From NCBI GenBank assembly GCA_950295325.1, contig OX485809.1, positions 124,001-188,000 on the forward strand: a stretch of 64,000 nucleotides of DNA. The letters run 5' to 3'. Source of the stretch: Polytrichum commune. Taxonomy: Eukaryota > Streptophyta > Polytrichopsida > Polytrichales > Polytrichaceae. Positions 24,713 through 36,400 of the stretch are shown piece by piece. Under the pieces are notes generated by a model. The model did no database searches, had not been told where the DNA came from, and saw only the letters and a list, made by a program, of their open reading frames with translations. Positions within the stretch are counted from its first letter, which is position 1, and each line of letters opens with the position of its first letter. Made by a program: the position numbers and the translations under genes.

Positions 24713-25479
24713 ACCCAAACTTCGAGGATGTACAAACCAACCTAGCTGCCTGGCTACAATGCTTAGGAGAATCTTCTCTTCTCTCCCCCGCCTGCAAAGC
24801 AAGGAACAACGAATGCCACAATGAATTTCAAATGCAGAGCACAAGCAGATCTAAAACACACACTTCAAATGCCATACCTACTTGCATACATACATGCACA
24901 TGGATACATACATGCATGCATACACGCATACACGGGACCCTAGCTGTGCAGCAGCTCCCTTCACAAACCAAAGTTGCTCAGAACCCAACATCTGTGACAC
25001 TTGAAACCCCTGTGTGTGTACTCAAAAAAGTTGGAAACCTCGCTCCCCCACAGGAACCTACGGCCAGGCAGCCACATTAACTCTAGAAACTTCCCGAGCA
25101 CAGCAATCAACACCCAGCGAAAAAGTGTCCAGGCCAAAAGAAAAGAAAAAGGCAGCCATTAAGTTGGAGGTAGAGGTAGAGGCAGGCAAATGAATGAAGG
25201 GGCTGCATACACTCACTCAAGAGAGTGGAAGAAGAATGTGCAAGGTGAGAGTTAAAGGAGGAGATAGTAAGGGCGCCGACATCACACCTAAGCAAAGGCA
25301 GGCAGGAAGGGAAGGAAGCAAGTATGTTCTGTCTGTTGGCTGTTGGCTGGCTTGCTTGCTTGCGCTCTCTCTCGCTCTCGCTCTCGCTCTGTCTGTGTCT
25401 GTGTCTCTGTGTCTCTTTCCTGGCGCCCTAACGCAGCCTCCGAGCATTCAAACGATTTTGAACTTGGGCTAGAGGACTC

Positions 25480-26375
25480 ATCTCCTGCCTGCCTTCCTTC
25501 CTTCCTTCCTTTTCCTTTTCCTTTCCCTTCCCCCTTCCCCCTTCCTTAACTTGTGCCGGCTCTTCCTCCGTCGTTCCTTTTCCTGCCTCCCTCCCTCCCT
25601 CCCTTCTTCTTTATTATTATGATGCCCATTTTTCAAGACGAATAAGTGCGCACACTCGGGCGGGCCTCTATTCGCGGAACCCCCCCCCCCCCCCCGCCGC
25701 TTGTTAGGGCCTTGTCGAGTGTAATGCCTTTCAAGAATTCCAAAATGTCACATCTACGACACAACCGATGGATTTGTAGAGGTTATGCACAAAAGTGCTT
25801 CCAAGTTCAATGGCGAGATATTATGTGGTGTAAGGTGCATGTCTAATGCACAACGAAATTCTCGGCATGATTTTACGAACTTCCTCTTGAGTCGTCTCCT
25901 TCCTTCCTTCCTCCCTCCTTGCCCTTCCCCTTCTTTAATTTTCTCTCGCGTCTCTCTCCCTCCCTCCCTCCTCCCTCCCTTCGTCGCTTTTATTATTATG
26001 TCCCCATTGTTCGAGAATAAGGGCACACTAGGGCGGACCCTTATTCATTCAAGGAAGCTCTTGTCCCTAGGGCATTATCAAGCATGAAGCCCCTCCGATC
26101 ATTTCAAACCATTAGATCTATGAGGCAATCGACGGCTTTGTGGATATTACCCAAAAACTACATGTGTTTTCAACAATGAGACACTACGTGGTATAAGACG
26201 TCCGTTAATACACGGTGAGATTCTTGGCAGGGCTTCCGAACTTAATGTTGGGTCACCTCCTCCCTTCCTCATGTCCCTTTCCCTTCCTTTCCTTAACTCA
26301 TGCCAGTTCTCTCTTTCCTTCCCTTCCTTGTTTTATTATTATGTCCTTATTTTCCCAATAATGAGGGCACGCTTT
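25480..26375. repeat. Tandem duplication of a 340-380 bp unit with pyrimidine tracts
   Basis: The marker TTATTATTATG occurs at 25,611, 25,990 and 26,333. It is preceded each time by a TTCC/CCCT tract (25,485-25,610; 25,885-25,985; 26,255-26,330). Units 1 and 2 also share GGGCACAC..GGGCGG, GGCATTATCAAG-like, TGTGGATATTA-like and CTTCCGAACTT-like blocks. The third unit is only its first 40 bp. It lies 0.9-1.7 kb upstream of the TOG start codon. Confidence 0.7.
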
Positions 26376-26684
26376 CATGTGTTATCGACAAAGTGAGCAA
26401 AAACCTCTAGAATAGACAAATTGGGACCCCCTTCACATGGAATTGTGTGTTTAAACTCCCTAAAAAACAAGAATTAGTGGCCAATATGGTAGTTAGGTAA
26501 GGGAAAGTTGAAGTTCTAGGAGAGGCACTTGATTGCCTTTCTCATATGGAATATGATAATTTACTTTTGTTTGAACATTAAAAAAAACATGAGTTCCATA
26601 AAGTTGTTGGTGTGGTGGACCCGAGATTGTCGTGTTTTACTCTAATTTTTTTCAATGTATTATCTTCGTAATCAAACATGGCTT

Positions 26685-26792
26685 AATGTTTTCATTGTTA
26701 GGGGATTCTTTGAAGTCTTAGAGTCAAGATTGATCTTTGAATTCGAGAGTCTAGAAAAAATAAGGAAAGAATCCCCTGACAATGAAAACGTT
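26685..26792. repeat. Inverted-repeat hairpin, 27-bp stem
   Basis: Positions 26,685-26,711 pair with 26,766-26,792 around a 54-nt loop. Two of the 27 positions are T opposite G, so RNA of the plus strand would pair fully with two G-U wobbles. The core is TTTTCATTG and AGGGGATTCTTT. The form suits a young small-RNA precursor or a tiny foldback element. No proof of expression. Confidence 0.65.
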
Positions 26793-27265
26793 GACTTCAT
26801 AAGAGATCAATGTGAAGACTCTTCTTCTTTTTGAGTTGTTGCATAGGCCTTACAAACGGTGTCAGTTTTCAAACCTAGAATAATGTGCATAATAATAGTA
26901 CATATTCAATCTTATCGTAGCAAGTGTAAAGTTGTTCCTTCTTGGTAGCAAGCCTTGCCATATACAACTCAATTATAGATGTCCAAATTAGAGAAGTGAT
27001 CTTGTAACCTTACAGAGGGGAGGATGGGGGGGGGGGGGCAAAGGGGAAGTTGGCATTCTACTAGAAAGCTAGGTGCACCCAAAAAATAAAGTCATAGTCA
27101 AACATAGTATTCATGAAAAATTTCGCATTCACATGTGATATTTCTTCTCTTCAAGGCCAACTCAATACCTAGTCTTGTGGAATGCACTTCAACTATGAGA
27201 AATTTGCATTTTGAGACTAATTTTTTATGGGCACCCATGGTACAAGTTCAGAGAGTAAAGAAAAA

Positions 27266-27360
27266 AAGTTATTTTATATCATGAATGTTATGTTTTGATT
27301 GGTATCAAGAGTGTTTGAAGTAACAATGAAGAACATAACATTCATGATATAAAATGACTT
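27266..27360. repeat. Inverted-repeat hairpin, 29-bp stem
   Basis: Positions 27,266-27,294 pair with 27,332-27,360 around a 37-nt loop. The only departure is one T opposite G. The stem core is ATTTTATATCATGAATG. Geometry (about 95 nt, one near-perfect stem) is like plant microRNA precursors or short MITEs. It is AT-rich and intergenic. Confidence 0.7.
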
Positions 27361-29860
27361 CCTCCCTTGTTATTACTCCCACATGCTACTAGCATTTTGT
27401 AAATACATCCAGATGTGGTTGGCAAAAACTACCTCTAAAGGCCAATTCACGTCGACCTTCCTTGTATTCAAGAAAACGACATTTTTATTATTTCTTTGTG
27501 TCATGTGACATTTTCACAAATACCATGTTGTCAATGTTTCTAAGTAAGTTTTATTAGAAAGAGTGGATTAAATAGGGTATTGAATTATTTTAATATATCA
27601 TACATACATTAGACATACTCCAATGATAGTACGCCAAGAATTCCATGAACATGCACATCACTTCATGAATCTCCTAAAAACAACCCTTAATTTGAAGTGT
27701 CTCATATTTGTACAAAGGAATACCCCGCCACCACTCTCCCCCTTGTGAGAAAGAAAAACAATTGCCATGCATATTGTTCAAAGGTTGCGGTGTGATGTTA
27801 TTCAAGGACCTTAATTGCAATACCACTATGGAGATTGACCTCAAATCGTTGTTGTATAAATAAGTATTAGTGGGCTTTGGCATTTCACGTTTTTTTTATT
27901 TTTAAAATGATCGCAATTACATAATTACGTGTTCCTCTTAATGCAGAAGTTGTGCATACTACGAGCACAACACCACACAAACAAAAAGTTCATTATAGTG
28001 TGCTACTACGGAACAATTAAACACATAAGCCTCATGAATATCTTCTCGAGAGACTGAAGTTTGCTCCACATTGAAAACAAGATTAGTGCTAAAGCCAAAT
28101 TTGCACTTTGCACAAGTTGATAGCACTTTACACATGCTTTAGACTATTTACAAATGCACTCCTCGTGGAATAATTGCCAACAACTATTAAGTTTTGCAAT
28201 TTCATAGTACAAAGATCATGGAGACATCCAACATATTGCACATATGCACACAACCCCCTATTTTGTGAAGGGCACCACTTGTCTCTAAAATCAAACTCTT
28301 GTCACAACAAAACTCTGCATCAAATGTATAAACGTGGAGCAAACATCTTTGCCTCAAGATGAAGTTGATTCGAAACCTATACAATGTTTGTTCCATGTTT
28401 GGTTTATGATGCTCGGTACACTCATTTTTCATGTATTTTCTAACATCCCAAATTGTGTATATACCAAATGCTTGATATTGTAATTTGAAACTCAGTAGAT
28501 GGTATCAACGACATGATTGTTGATTATTGCATTATGTATTAAGTTTCAACATTCTATACATACAAATAAATATATAAATATATATGAAAAAATAGGAATT
28601 CATTTCAAGGTCTATTACCCACATCAAAACCTCCCTTTCAAGGAGAGTTTAAGTGACTTAAATGGTCATGTGTAAAGAATACACAAAGGATGGTGAACAT
28701 ATGTATAAAAATGATATGAATAAATTAGGAAACTTTATGGTGAACTATGTAACTAGGTGATGAATTAATAATGTGCAAAACCTTATTATTCTACCACTTT
28801 GCGAAATAGTAAGTTCACTTTAGGATTGTGTTGATTATGAAGATGATAGAATTTTGTATATATATTCCGCTACATGAAGAGTTGTAGAATAAACACGGAT
28901 CAAGCACTACATTTCTCAATATCAACTTCTTCTTGATGCAAAGATGTTTGCTCCACTTTGAGTACCTACTTCACTTGTACACCATACGGTTTCAAAGCAT
29001 GAATATCATTGGATTTACTTTGCAAGTTGGGCAAGTGAATTATACTTTGAACCATTTAATAATGCACACAGCAAGAAGAAAATGGCTGCACCTCTTAAGT
29101 TTTTCAGTTCCATGATGCTCATCTTAGAGGCTAATCACACATGAGGAATGGTTTTGAGATGTATGATCCAATAGTCGGAAATGTCAATGAAGTTGGAAGT
29201 GCCTAGATTAGGCCACATCCACTAGTTATTAATGGGCCATTATTTTCTACCTATTTGTCTATTAGTCCACAATTTCGTGCAACACAATTTCATAATATCA
29301 CTCAACCTTCATAGGCAATTTTGTGGGGCCCTACATCTTGAAGGTGTTGTGCTTGAAAACATGTGACAAAGCCTATATTTCATGTTAGCAAAGTTTGTCT
29401 AAACATGTTTCAATAACTCATCCAATTGGCCTTCAATTCACCATTGTCCTCAAAAAGATATATTAAATCCCATGAGTGGATACAATGTTGAGAACATTCA
29501 AGTAAAGAGAGCTTCTTCTCTTTCCCTAAATCTTAGTTGAATCCACTTTGACTATAGAATAGAAGTGCAGAGTCATAATCTTGACCCAAATCTCAAGTGG
29601 ATGAAAGTTGCATAGGCTTCACCTGGGTTAGGATGAGAAGAAGCTTCATAGGCTAAGTGGTGTTGAGTTATGTGATAATGCAATACAAATCTCTCTTGCC
29701 TTGTTGGGCCTCCCCACTGTGTTAACAATTGAGCCTGTGATGGTCAATACAGTTTGAGCAAAGTCAAATCTCATCTCACAAAGTTTAGTGTCCATTCTTA
29801 AATACAAGCCTTTACATGTACCACTCAAATATGGTGTCCAATCCAGGAGAGTGACCACAT

Positions 29861-29996
29861 AAGGCCGACTCGCATTAAATACCCAGCATTAACTTCTGTT
29901 TATTAAGAAACATATAATTATTAAGAGAAACATTGTTTAGTGTGGGTTTGCACTTTTTACCCCACACTATTTGGAAACTCAGTTTCAGTCGGCCTT
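29861..29996. mobile_element. Possible 136-bp MITE-like element
   Basis: The 10-bp ends AAGGCCGACT (29,861-29,870) and AGTCGGCCTT (29,987-29,996) are exact inverted repeats. Inside is a 9-bp hairpin, TAGTGTGGG with CCCACACTA (29,938-29,969). No target duplication could be seen, so the assignment is weak. It lies 440 bp beyond the DEK stop codon, in its likely 3' flank. Confidence 0.4.
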
Positions 29997-30434
29997 GATG
30001 TCCTGTTGACAAAGGAGCAGCAACTGGACATGTTTCCTGTCAGTGCCAATGGGTGCAGACTTAAACATTAGTCTAATAAGAAAGGAGCAAGTTGGTTAAA
30101 AAAAAGATTGAAATGTTGTGTTAACCTCAGATCCAGTATATCCGTACATAACATGTGAAGAACAGAAGATACAATGACATACAATTCGACAACACCCATG
30201 ATTGACCTACTTTTCATGTCCAGACCCTCAACAAACTAACTACCTTGAAGATCAGCTCCTCCAACACCTAATTTTCTGAAGCACAAAGAATCCACCCCAA
30301 TAAATTCCACTCCGTGTGTGCAGAATAAGGTGGACTTGTACAGGGGACTCCTGTCTATTCCTGAAGCAGGGTGCTCCTCAGTTCCATGCCTAACAGGAAG
30401 CTACAGTTACTGCTGTTGAGTTAATCAAACCAGA

Positions 30435-33400
30435 TCAGTCACCTCCAACAGCTTCTTCAGCAGGTTGCTCAGCATCCTCCTTGCTTTCCTCCTCTGTGAC
30501 TTTGGAGGTGTCCTGCTCTTCCTCTTCCTTGTCATCATTACCAGTCTCTACAGCACCTTCGTCCTGTTCGGGGGAATCCGGTTCCTCCTCTGTCAATTTG
30601 CTGATTTCTTCTCTAATAAGTCTCTTTACATGTGACTTTTGCTCAACCAGTGTCACTTGGAAGATTGTTTCTGCGAGAACAAATTGGTGATCAGCTCATG
30701 CAATTCATGGTAACATGCCTTGTTCCTTTAACCTAAACCTCCACCTGCTACAGATGTTCACACATGGAAAGTTTGACTTCATGAATGGAGATAACTCATG
30801 TAAGCACTCACAAATCTAGCAATTGCAACAAATAAAGTGGACATTGTGATCCAGCTTCTTACCCAGTTGAGACACAACATCTGTGAATGTGACCTGTACA
30901 TCACCAACATCACCAAACATCTCATAGTGAGGATACACATGTAGGATAGTGAACCTCAAGCCATGTTTATCTATTCAACAACTGGATGTCTTGTCTGCCT
31001 AAATAGCCTCATTCTAATGTACAATCTGAAATCATATTTCATGAAAATTCCAAAGCAGCCAGAGCAGAATAAACGACCTAAAGTTCTAAGACACTCACTT
31101 TACTGAAGTCTGAAACTTTGAGAAGATCACGGATCTTTTCCTGCAACTCTTCATCTGAAGGAATTTTGTTGGCCTTCTGTTTGCTTCCCTTTCCTTTAGA
31201 CTTTGTCCCTGTGTCTGTAACAAACCATTCTTTTAGGTACTGCAGCTAGTACAGATGAACCCACAATTTGAAGGGACCCACTCTGTAGACTATCTCCATT
31301 CCAGAAATTGTATATCTGTGTTGGCATTCAAGTTTATTACAGAGGCCGCTTCTAAGTTAATGTGACAGATCATTATGCAATGTTGTTCTCTAAGCATGTT
31401 GGTGAATCCTTTTTCAACTATATCCACCTAAAAACTAAAACAAACCCTTTATTGCCAAGGTTTTGAACTGCAGCTACATGTTCCCAGATAGGGTTTTGAT
31501 ATAAAATTGGTAGCCACAGTTACTGGTCACAAAACACATTTCTGAGATTAATACATGGAACTTGATGAACCCAGTCTCTACAAGGACTGATAGGAGTGCA
31601 ACCATCATTACATTGTCTCTAAAGCTTCATACCTCAGGATTACTCCTGATGCAGGGTAGGATAGGGGCGTAGCCCTATGGAATTGAATCATATTACATCG
31701 CACAAGTAAGGTAATATAAAACAATGAGTACAAGAAGGTAATATAAAACAAGGAATCAGGCATGCTCTTTCAACAGTTGAACTGTAAATGGTTGGTACCT
31801 TTCTCTTTTGTTGCAGGAGTGCTCTTCTTTGGAGTCGCTTTCTTCACCTTAGTGGAATCCTTTTTCCCAGAGTCCTCTAATGACTTCTTTGGTCTGCCAG
31901 GCCCTTTCTTTGCAGGGGTGACTTTGGGTTCTTCCTCATGAGACTTTTTCTTTGAGTAGACCTTGTCCACTGGCTTTGATGGTGATTTCATAGGGGTGTC
32001 TTGACTAGCCATCTTGGCTTTCTTCCTTGAAGGTGCAGATTCCTCCTCATCATCATATCCTTCCACTTCCTCAGCAGGCTCCTCACTTTCTTGCTGAACC
32101 AATAGAGGAACACATTCAGCAAATGCAGACTGAAAGAGGTCTGCAACAATGAAATTGCATCCAGAGACATGGTAGGCAGAAAGTACACAAAAAGATGTTG
32201 AAATGGAACAACAACAAGAGCATCAACACTCTTCGAACTAAGCGATGGCTGTTACTCTTCTAAGAACTTCAACCAGTAGGCACCATTTTCCAAGAATAAG
32301 TTACATGTATTGAGTCAACCTTTGAGCTTTTCTTTCCACTTCTCTTGGTGGGCTTCTTCTCTTCTTCTCCTGACTCCTCTTCTTGGTCTGTATCGTCCTT
32401 GAAAGTAAGACGCTTCTGCTCTATCTCCTCTTCTAGAGATTCATTGTCACTATCTTTCCCTGACTCATCACTGGCACCATCTTCAGTCTTCTTCCGCTCC
32501 CGTTTTCTGCTGCTCTTCCCTTCAACTCTTTGGATCTGTTTGCCCACAAATAGCCAGCACATGTAAAATTTCATGTCAAATAGTCTATGACATCCATTAC
32601 AGATAATGACGATCTGCTTTTGCATCCACACATTGGATCAGGACATTCCTAGAACTTAAACTCATGCAGGTTCCAAGTCACACATGGCAAGAACTATCAC
32701 TTTGTCATTACTATAGTAAATCTTGCTACTAGCGGACAATGTAGAGCTGGGACTGAACTCCCAAATGCCCTTTAGTAAGAAATTTAATTATCCATGAAGA
32801 GAACCAATTCTTAAATGTTGATGACAGCTGCAAGACTGAAGGACCTTGAGAAGATATCCGCATCCTCAGAGGTAAAATCTTGCTATAGAGGAGCTTAATA
32901 AAGCTTAAAACATTTAGGCCATAGTTGGATAGTTCCACTTCACCAAAGAACAAATTACACATTAGTTGCACTACAAAAATACCAACAAACAAGTTTCGTA
33001 GACTACAACATGAATGCGACATACCTTGGGTCTTCCTGGTTTGTTTCCTGACGAGGATGACCTCTTCCCAGAACTCTTCCGCTCCTGATTTTAAGACACT
33101 ATCTTTAGATTAGTAAGAGAGGACATGTAACTCTACCTAGAACCAAGTTAAAAGGAACTTCAAAAGAGTCCACATGTCCTTTGCAAAGCAGCGTGCAACA
33201 CAAAATGTGGAATATAAAATTGTAAACTATCACGACTATTGATGCTGTAGAGTAGTAATACACAAAGGCACTCACTTCAATGTTCTCAACACCTCCATAA
33301 AAGGAAAAAAACTAAGAAAATTCCAGGAATGACCATCAAGACAACTGCGACCCTTTGTATTTAGTGGTTAGTTGTGAAGTAGATTTACACTCTGGATTCT

Positions 33401-36400
33401 GTGAGATTCAAAATCACTGACTGGAAGCAGCACTGCAGACCCAGCCAGTGTTCTTAGCAAGGCATAGAAGACATCAATAACATCTTGGTTCACTCATATT
33501 TTTGGCAAAGAAGATGTAGGGATAATTGCCATTCTCACCAGTTCCTTCTGTTCCAATAAGACCTCCGTGGTCTTGTGAGGCTTTTCAAGAAACTCTAGCA
33601 CTTTCGCTACAAGTTCTTCCTGCAGATTGAACATTGTTGCAAAACTCATGAGCTTAAGTTAAAGATGAAGTTGCCTGCATATCCAATCATATCTCTAAGA
33701 AGGAAAAAGGTATCCAGGCTTCCATAACCACCAGAAACTTTGATACTTCCAGGTGCTGCTTAATCAAGACATGTGATGGATTGAAAAAAAGAACCCAGGA
33801 ATTCATTGCAAGAACTCAAGAACTGAAGGGAACAGAATGATCTGCCCTAACATCCTAGTTCAAGCTACCATAGAGAAACACTGGTTTGTTCCCTACACTC
33901 AGCAACTTCCTTTGCAATGCTAGAATGATTCTAACCATAACTTCCAAGGTGTTGGAGAAGATAGGGATACAGAAGAATTGCACAAGTAAAATGTAGGCAG
34001 CAAGCCATAGGCTCTCAGCCTCTGGCTGGCACATTTGGCTACCTTCTAGCTGAATCTGAGATATTAACAGCACAACTTTTTTCGAAGTAATTAGTGGTGA
34101 ATAAAAGAGTGGAACCATTGACACACAGAATAAGAAAGTAGTTGGAATGCAACCTTTTTAACAGTCCTCGACATGTGAATGTCCAACACATCTACAAGTG
34201 AAACTAAACCCTCCTTGGTGTACCGCTCCAGCTTCTCTCTCACTCTTGCTCTTTCCTTCTCCTGTGAAAAGCAAACATTGCAAGAGAATCACTACCTGCC
34301 AGAATGTAGAACTATAAAAGACACTGCTCATTCTAAAATCTCCAAGCCAGAGTGGCAGATGTGCATCAAAATTGTGGAAGCCTTAAATTCATTGTTTCTA
34401 AGGTTTTTACTTCCTCTCAGTCTTTTATGGTCTTCCCACTTGAATTCAACTTTATTATAAAGGAATCAAACCTTTATTAAAAAGTGGCAACATGATGTCA
34501 AAAGATTGTACGGGAGACTGCAAATATGACTTAAGGATCAAACTGAAGAAGATAGATATAGTCCATGCACACATTACCTGATTTTCACTCCAAACATATC
34601 CTGAAAATTGCAGAATGTGGTGCTTCAACACTGTAGCCTGGACAACAGACAACTGTTAAGAAATGGCAAGGGGAGAGAATTTGAATTTGAATGTACAGGT
34701 GGTAGGACTTTATCAGGCAAACTCCACTGCAGGTCTCTTCATGTATAATTATGACAGTGTTGGTGACCCTGGTTGGTCCAGAAGTGCATGAAAATGCACT
34801 GTCCAGAGAACTACTGCACTAATTTTGCCACCATTAATAAAGAACCAGTACTGATAGACCCTAATTAAAGCTGTGAAACCAAAAAGATAAAAGAGGTAAT
34901 ACCACTATGGACCCATCATTTGGTTACACAACCTGTTGGTATGGCGAGTGCAATAGCATGCTCACACCCACAGGCATTCAGCAATGTGATACTCTTTAAA
35001 AGTCAATTATATCCTTATCTCAAGCCATTACAACAATGGACCAATTTTGGCACTTGCCTCCCTCGCACAGACCTATTTTAAAAACCTCAAGTCAGTTGAT
35101 CATTTTTATCAGGCGAGTATCTTCCTTTATGTCTGACACATTTCCAGTTTAGAGCGTTGCTTCGTTGCACCTCCCAGATTTAGAAGGCAACAAAATACAA
35201 ATCTTTGAATTACTTAAGGTGGACTATGCCTACGAAGTTTGAAGCAGCCAAAGGATGGAATCAGTCAAAGAACACACAGCGCAGACAGTTTCATCTTGTC
35301 TTAAACATGAACTGCAAGGTAAGACAAATATCACAACATGCAAGTCCCTGAATTTCCTGCAAATTTACTAATGTGCCCTAAAACTTCTAAAGAAAAAGAA
35401 TTCCTAGTCTCACTCACCTTCCCTCGCTTGTTGAAACAAAGGGAGTGCAGCATGCCCAGAACCTCATCATGCTTGGAGATTTTACTCAGCTTGTACACAA
35501 CTGCAAAGAGAGAAAAATATCATGACATTAGCACAACTTTGCCAAAAATGCATCAACTGCTTGAAGCCTGCCTCTCATCAAAAACATGGTTAAAAGACAC
35601 CCTAGAAAACGGAACAGCAGAAAATCAGCAGGTAACCCACAGGTTCCCGACCTTCACATTGGACCAGCTACGTACCGTGTGCTAGACTAGTTATATACTG
35701 CACCTGCCTACACACATTTACATGAGAAATGACTGCAAGAGCAAAAGTGGTCTTGTGAGGGACCAAACACACCAGTAATCACTCTTGCTTTGACCTCTCA
35801 TCCAACCTTATTCCAGGCAGTTTCTGGACATCCTGAAATTCATAACCTACGAGGAAGGGAAAGCAGTCAGAAGAGGACCCCTTTTAACAAAACAACAGAG
35901 ATGTTGGGTGCAATATTCCAAACGGATAACCAATGACTATGTGACTTACCATTTGGTATGTCCTTGAGCAGTGTCCCATCACCCTGAACAGAAGAAAAAA
36001 AGTCAAGTCGTAACAGTTAGATTCAACACAGTATAGAACAACTTTAGAGCTTCTGCCCAGAAGCACCAACCACCTATTGACTGAATCGGGAGACTATCTT
36101 TAGTGTGTTCTGTCCCAAGCAAGCAAAACACAAGACGCTAGTAGGTAACCCAACTTCACTCCAAAAAATCCATGGAGACAAAATCCATCAAAAAACATGC
36201 AAGTAAGAAATCCACAACCAGGATTAGTTCACCCTGTTCTTGATATCTTATCCCGCTCAGAAGCAAGTCGCCTGTCCACATTGTCACAATTTATTTAAAC
36301 AATCTGCAACTTTTTTTTGCAACCTGGTAATATCAAAGTGTCCTCTTGGAGATTTGCCACTATTTTTTGAACACAAAATTTTTAAGGGCTATGGGGAAAG

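Larger units (their letters stand above)
24627..30434. other. Intergenic region between the TOG and DEK genes
   Basis: Holds the TOG promoter side and the DEK 3' side, which lie head to tail. The first 1.7 kb is rich in simple sequence: TCGC/TCTG runs at 25,360-25,415, a C homopolymer at 25,681-25,695, TTCC tracts and a tandem duplication. From 26.4 kb on it is AT-rich, with two strong hairpins (26,685-26,792 and 27,266-27,360), a G-run at 27,026-27,038 and a small inverted-end element at 29,861-29,996. No supported gene. Confidence 0.6.
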
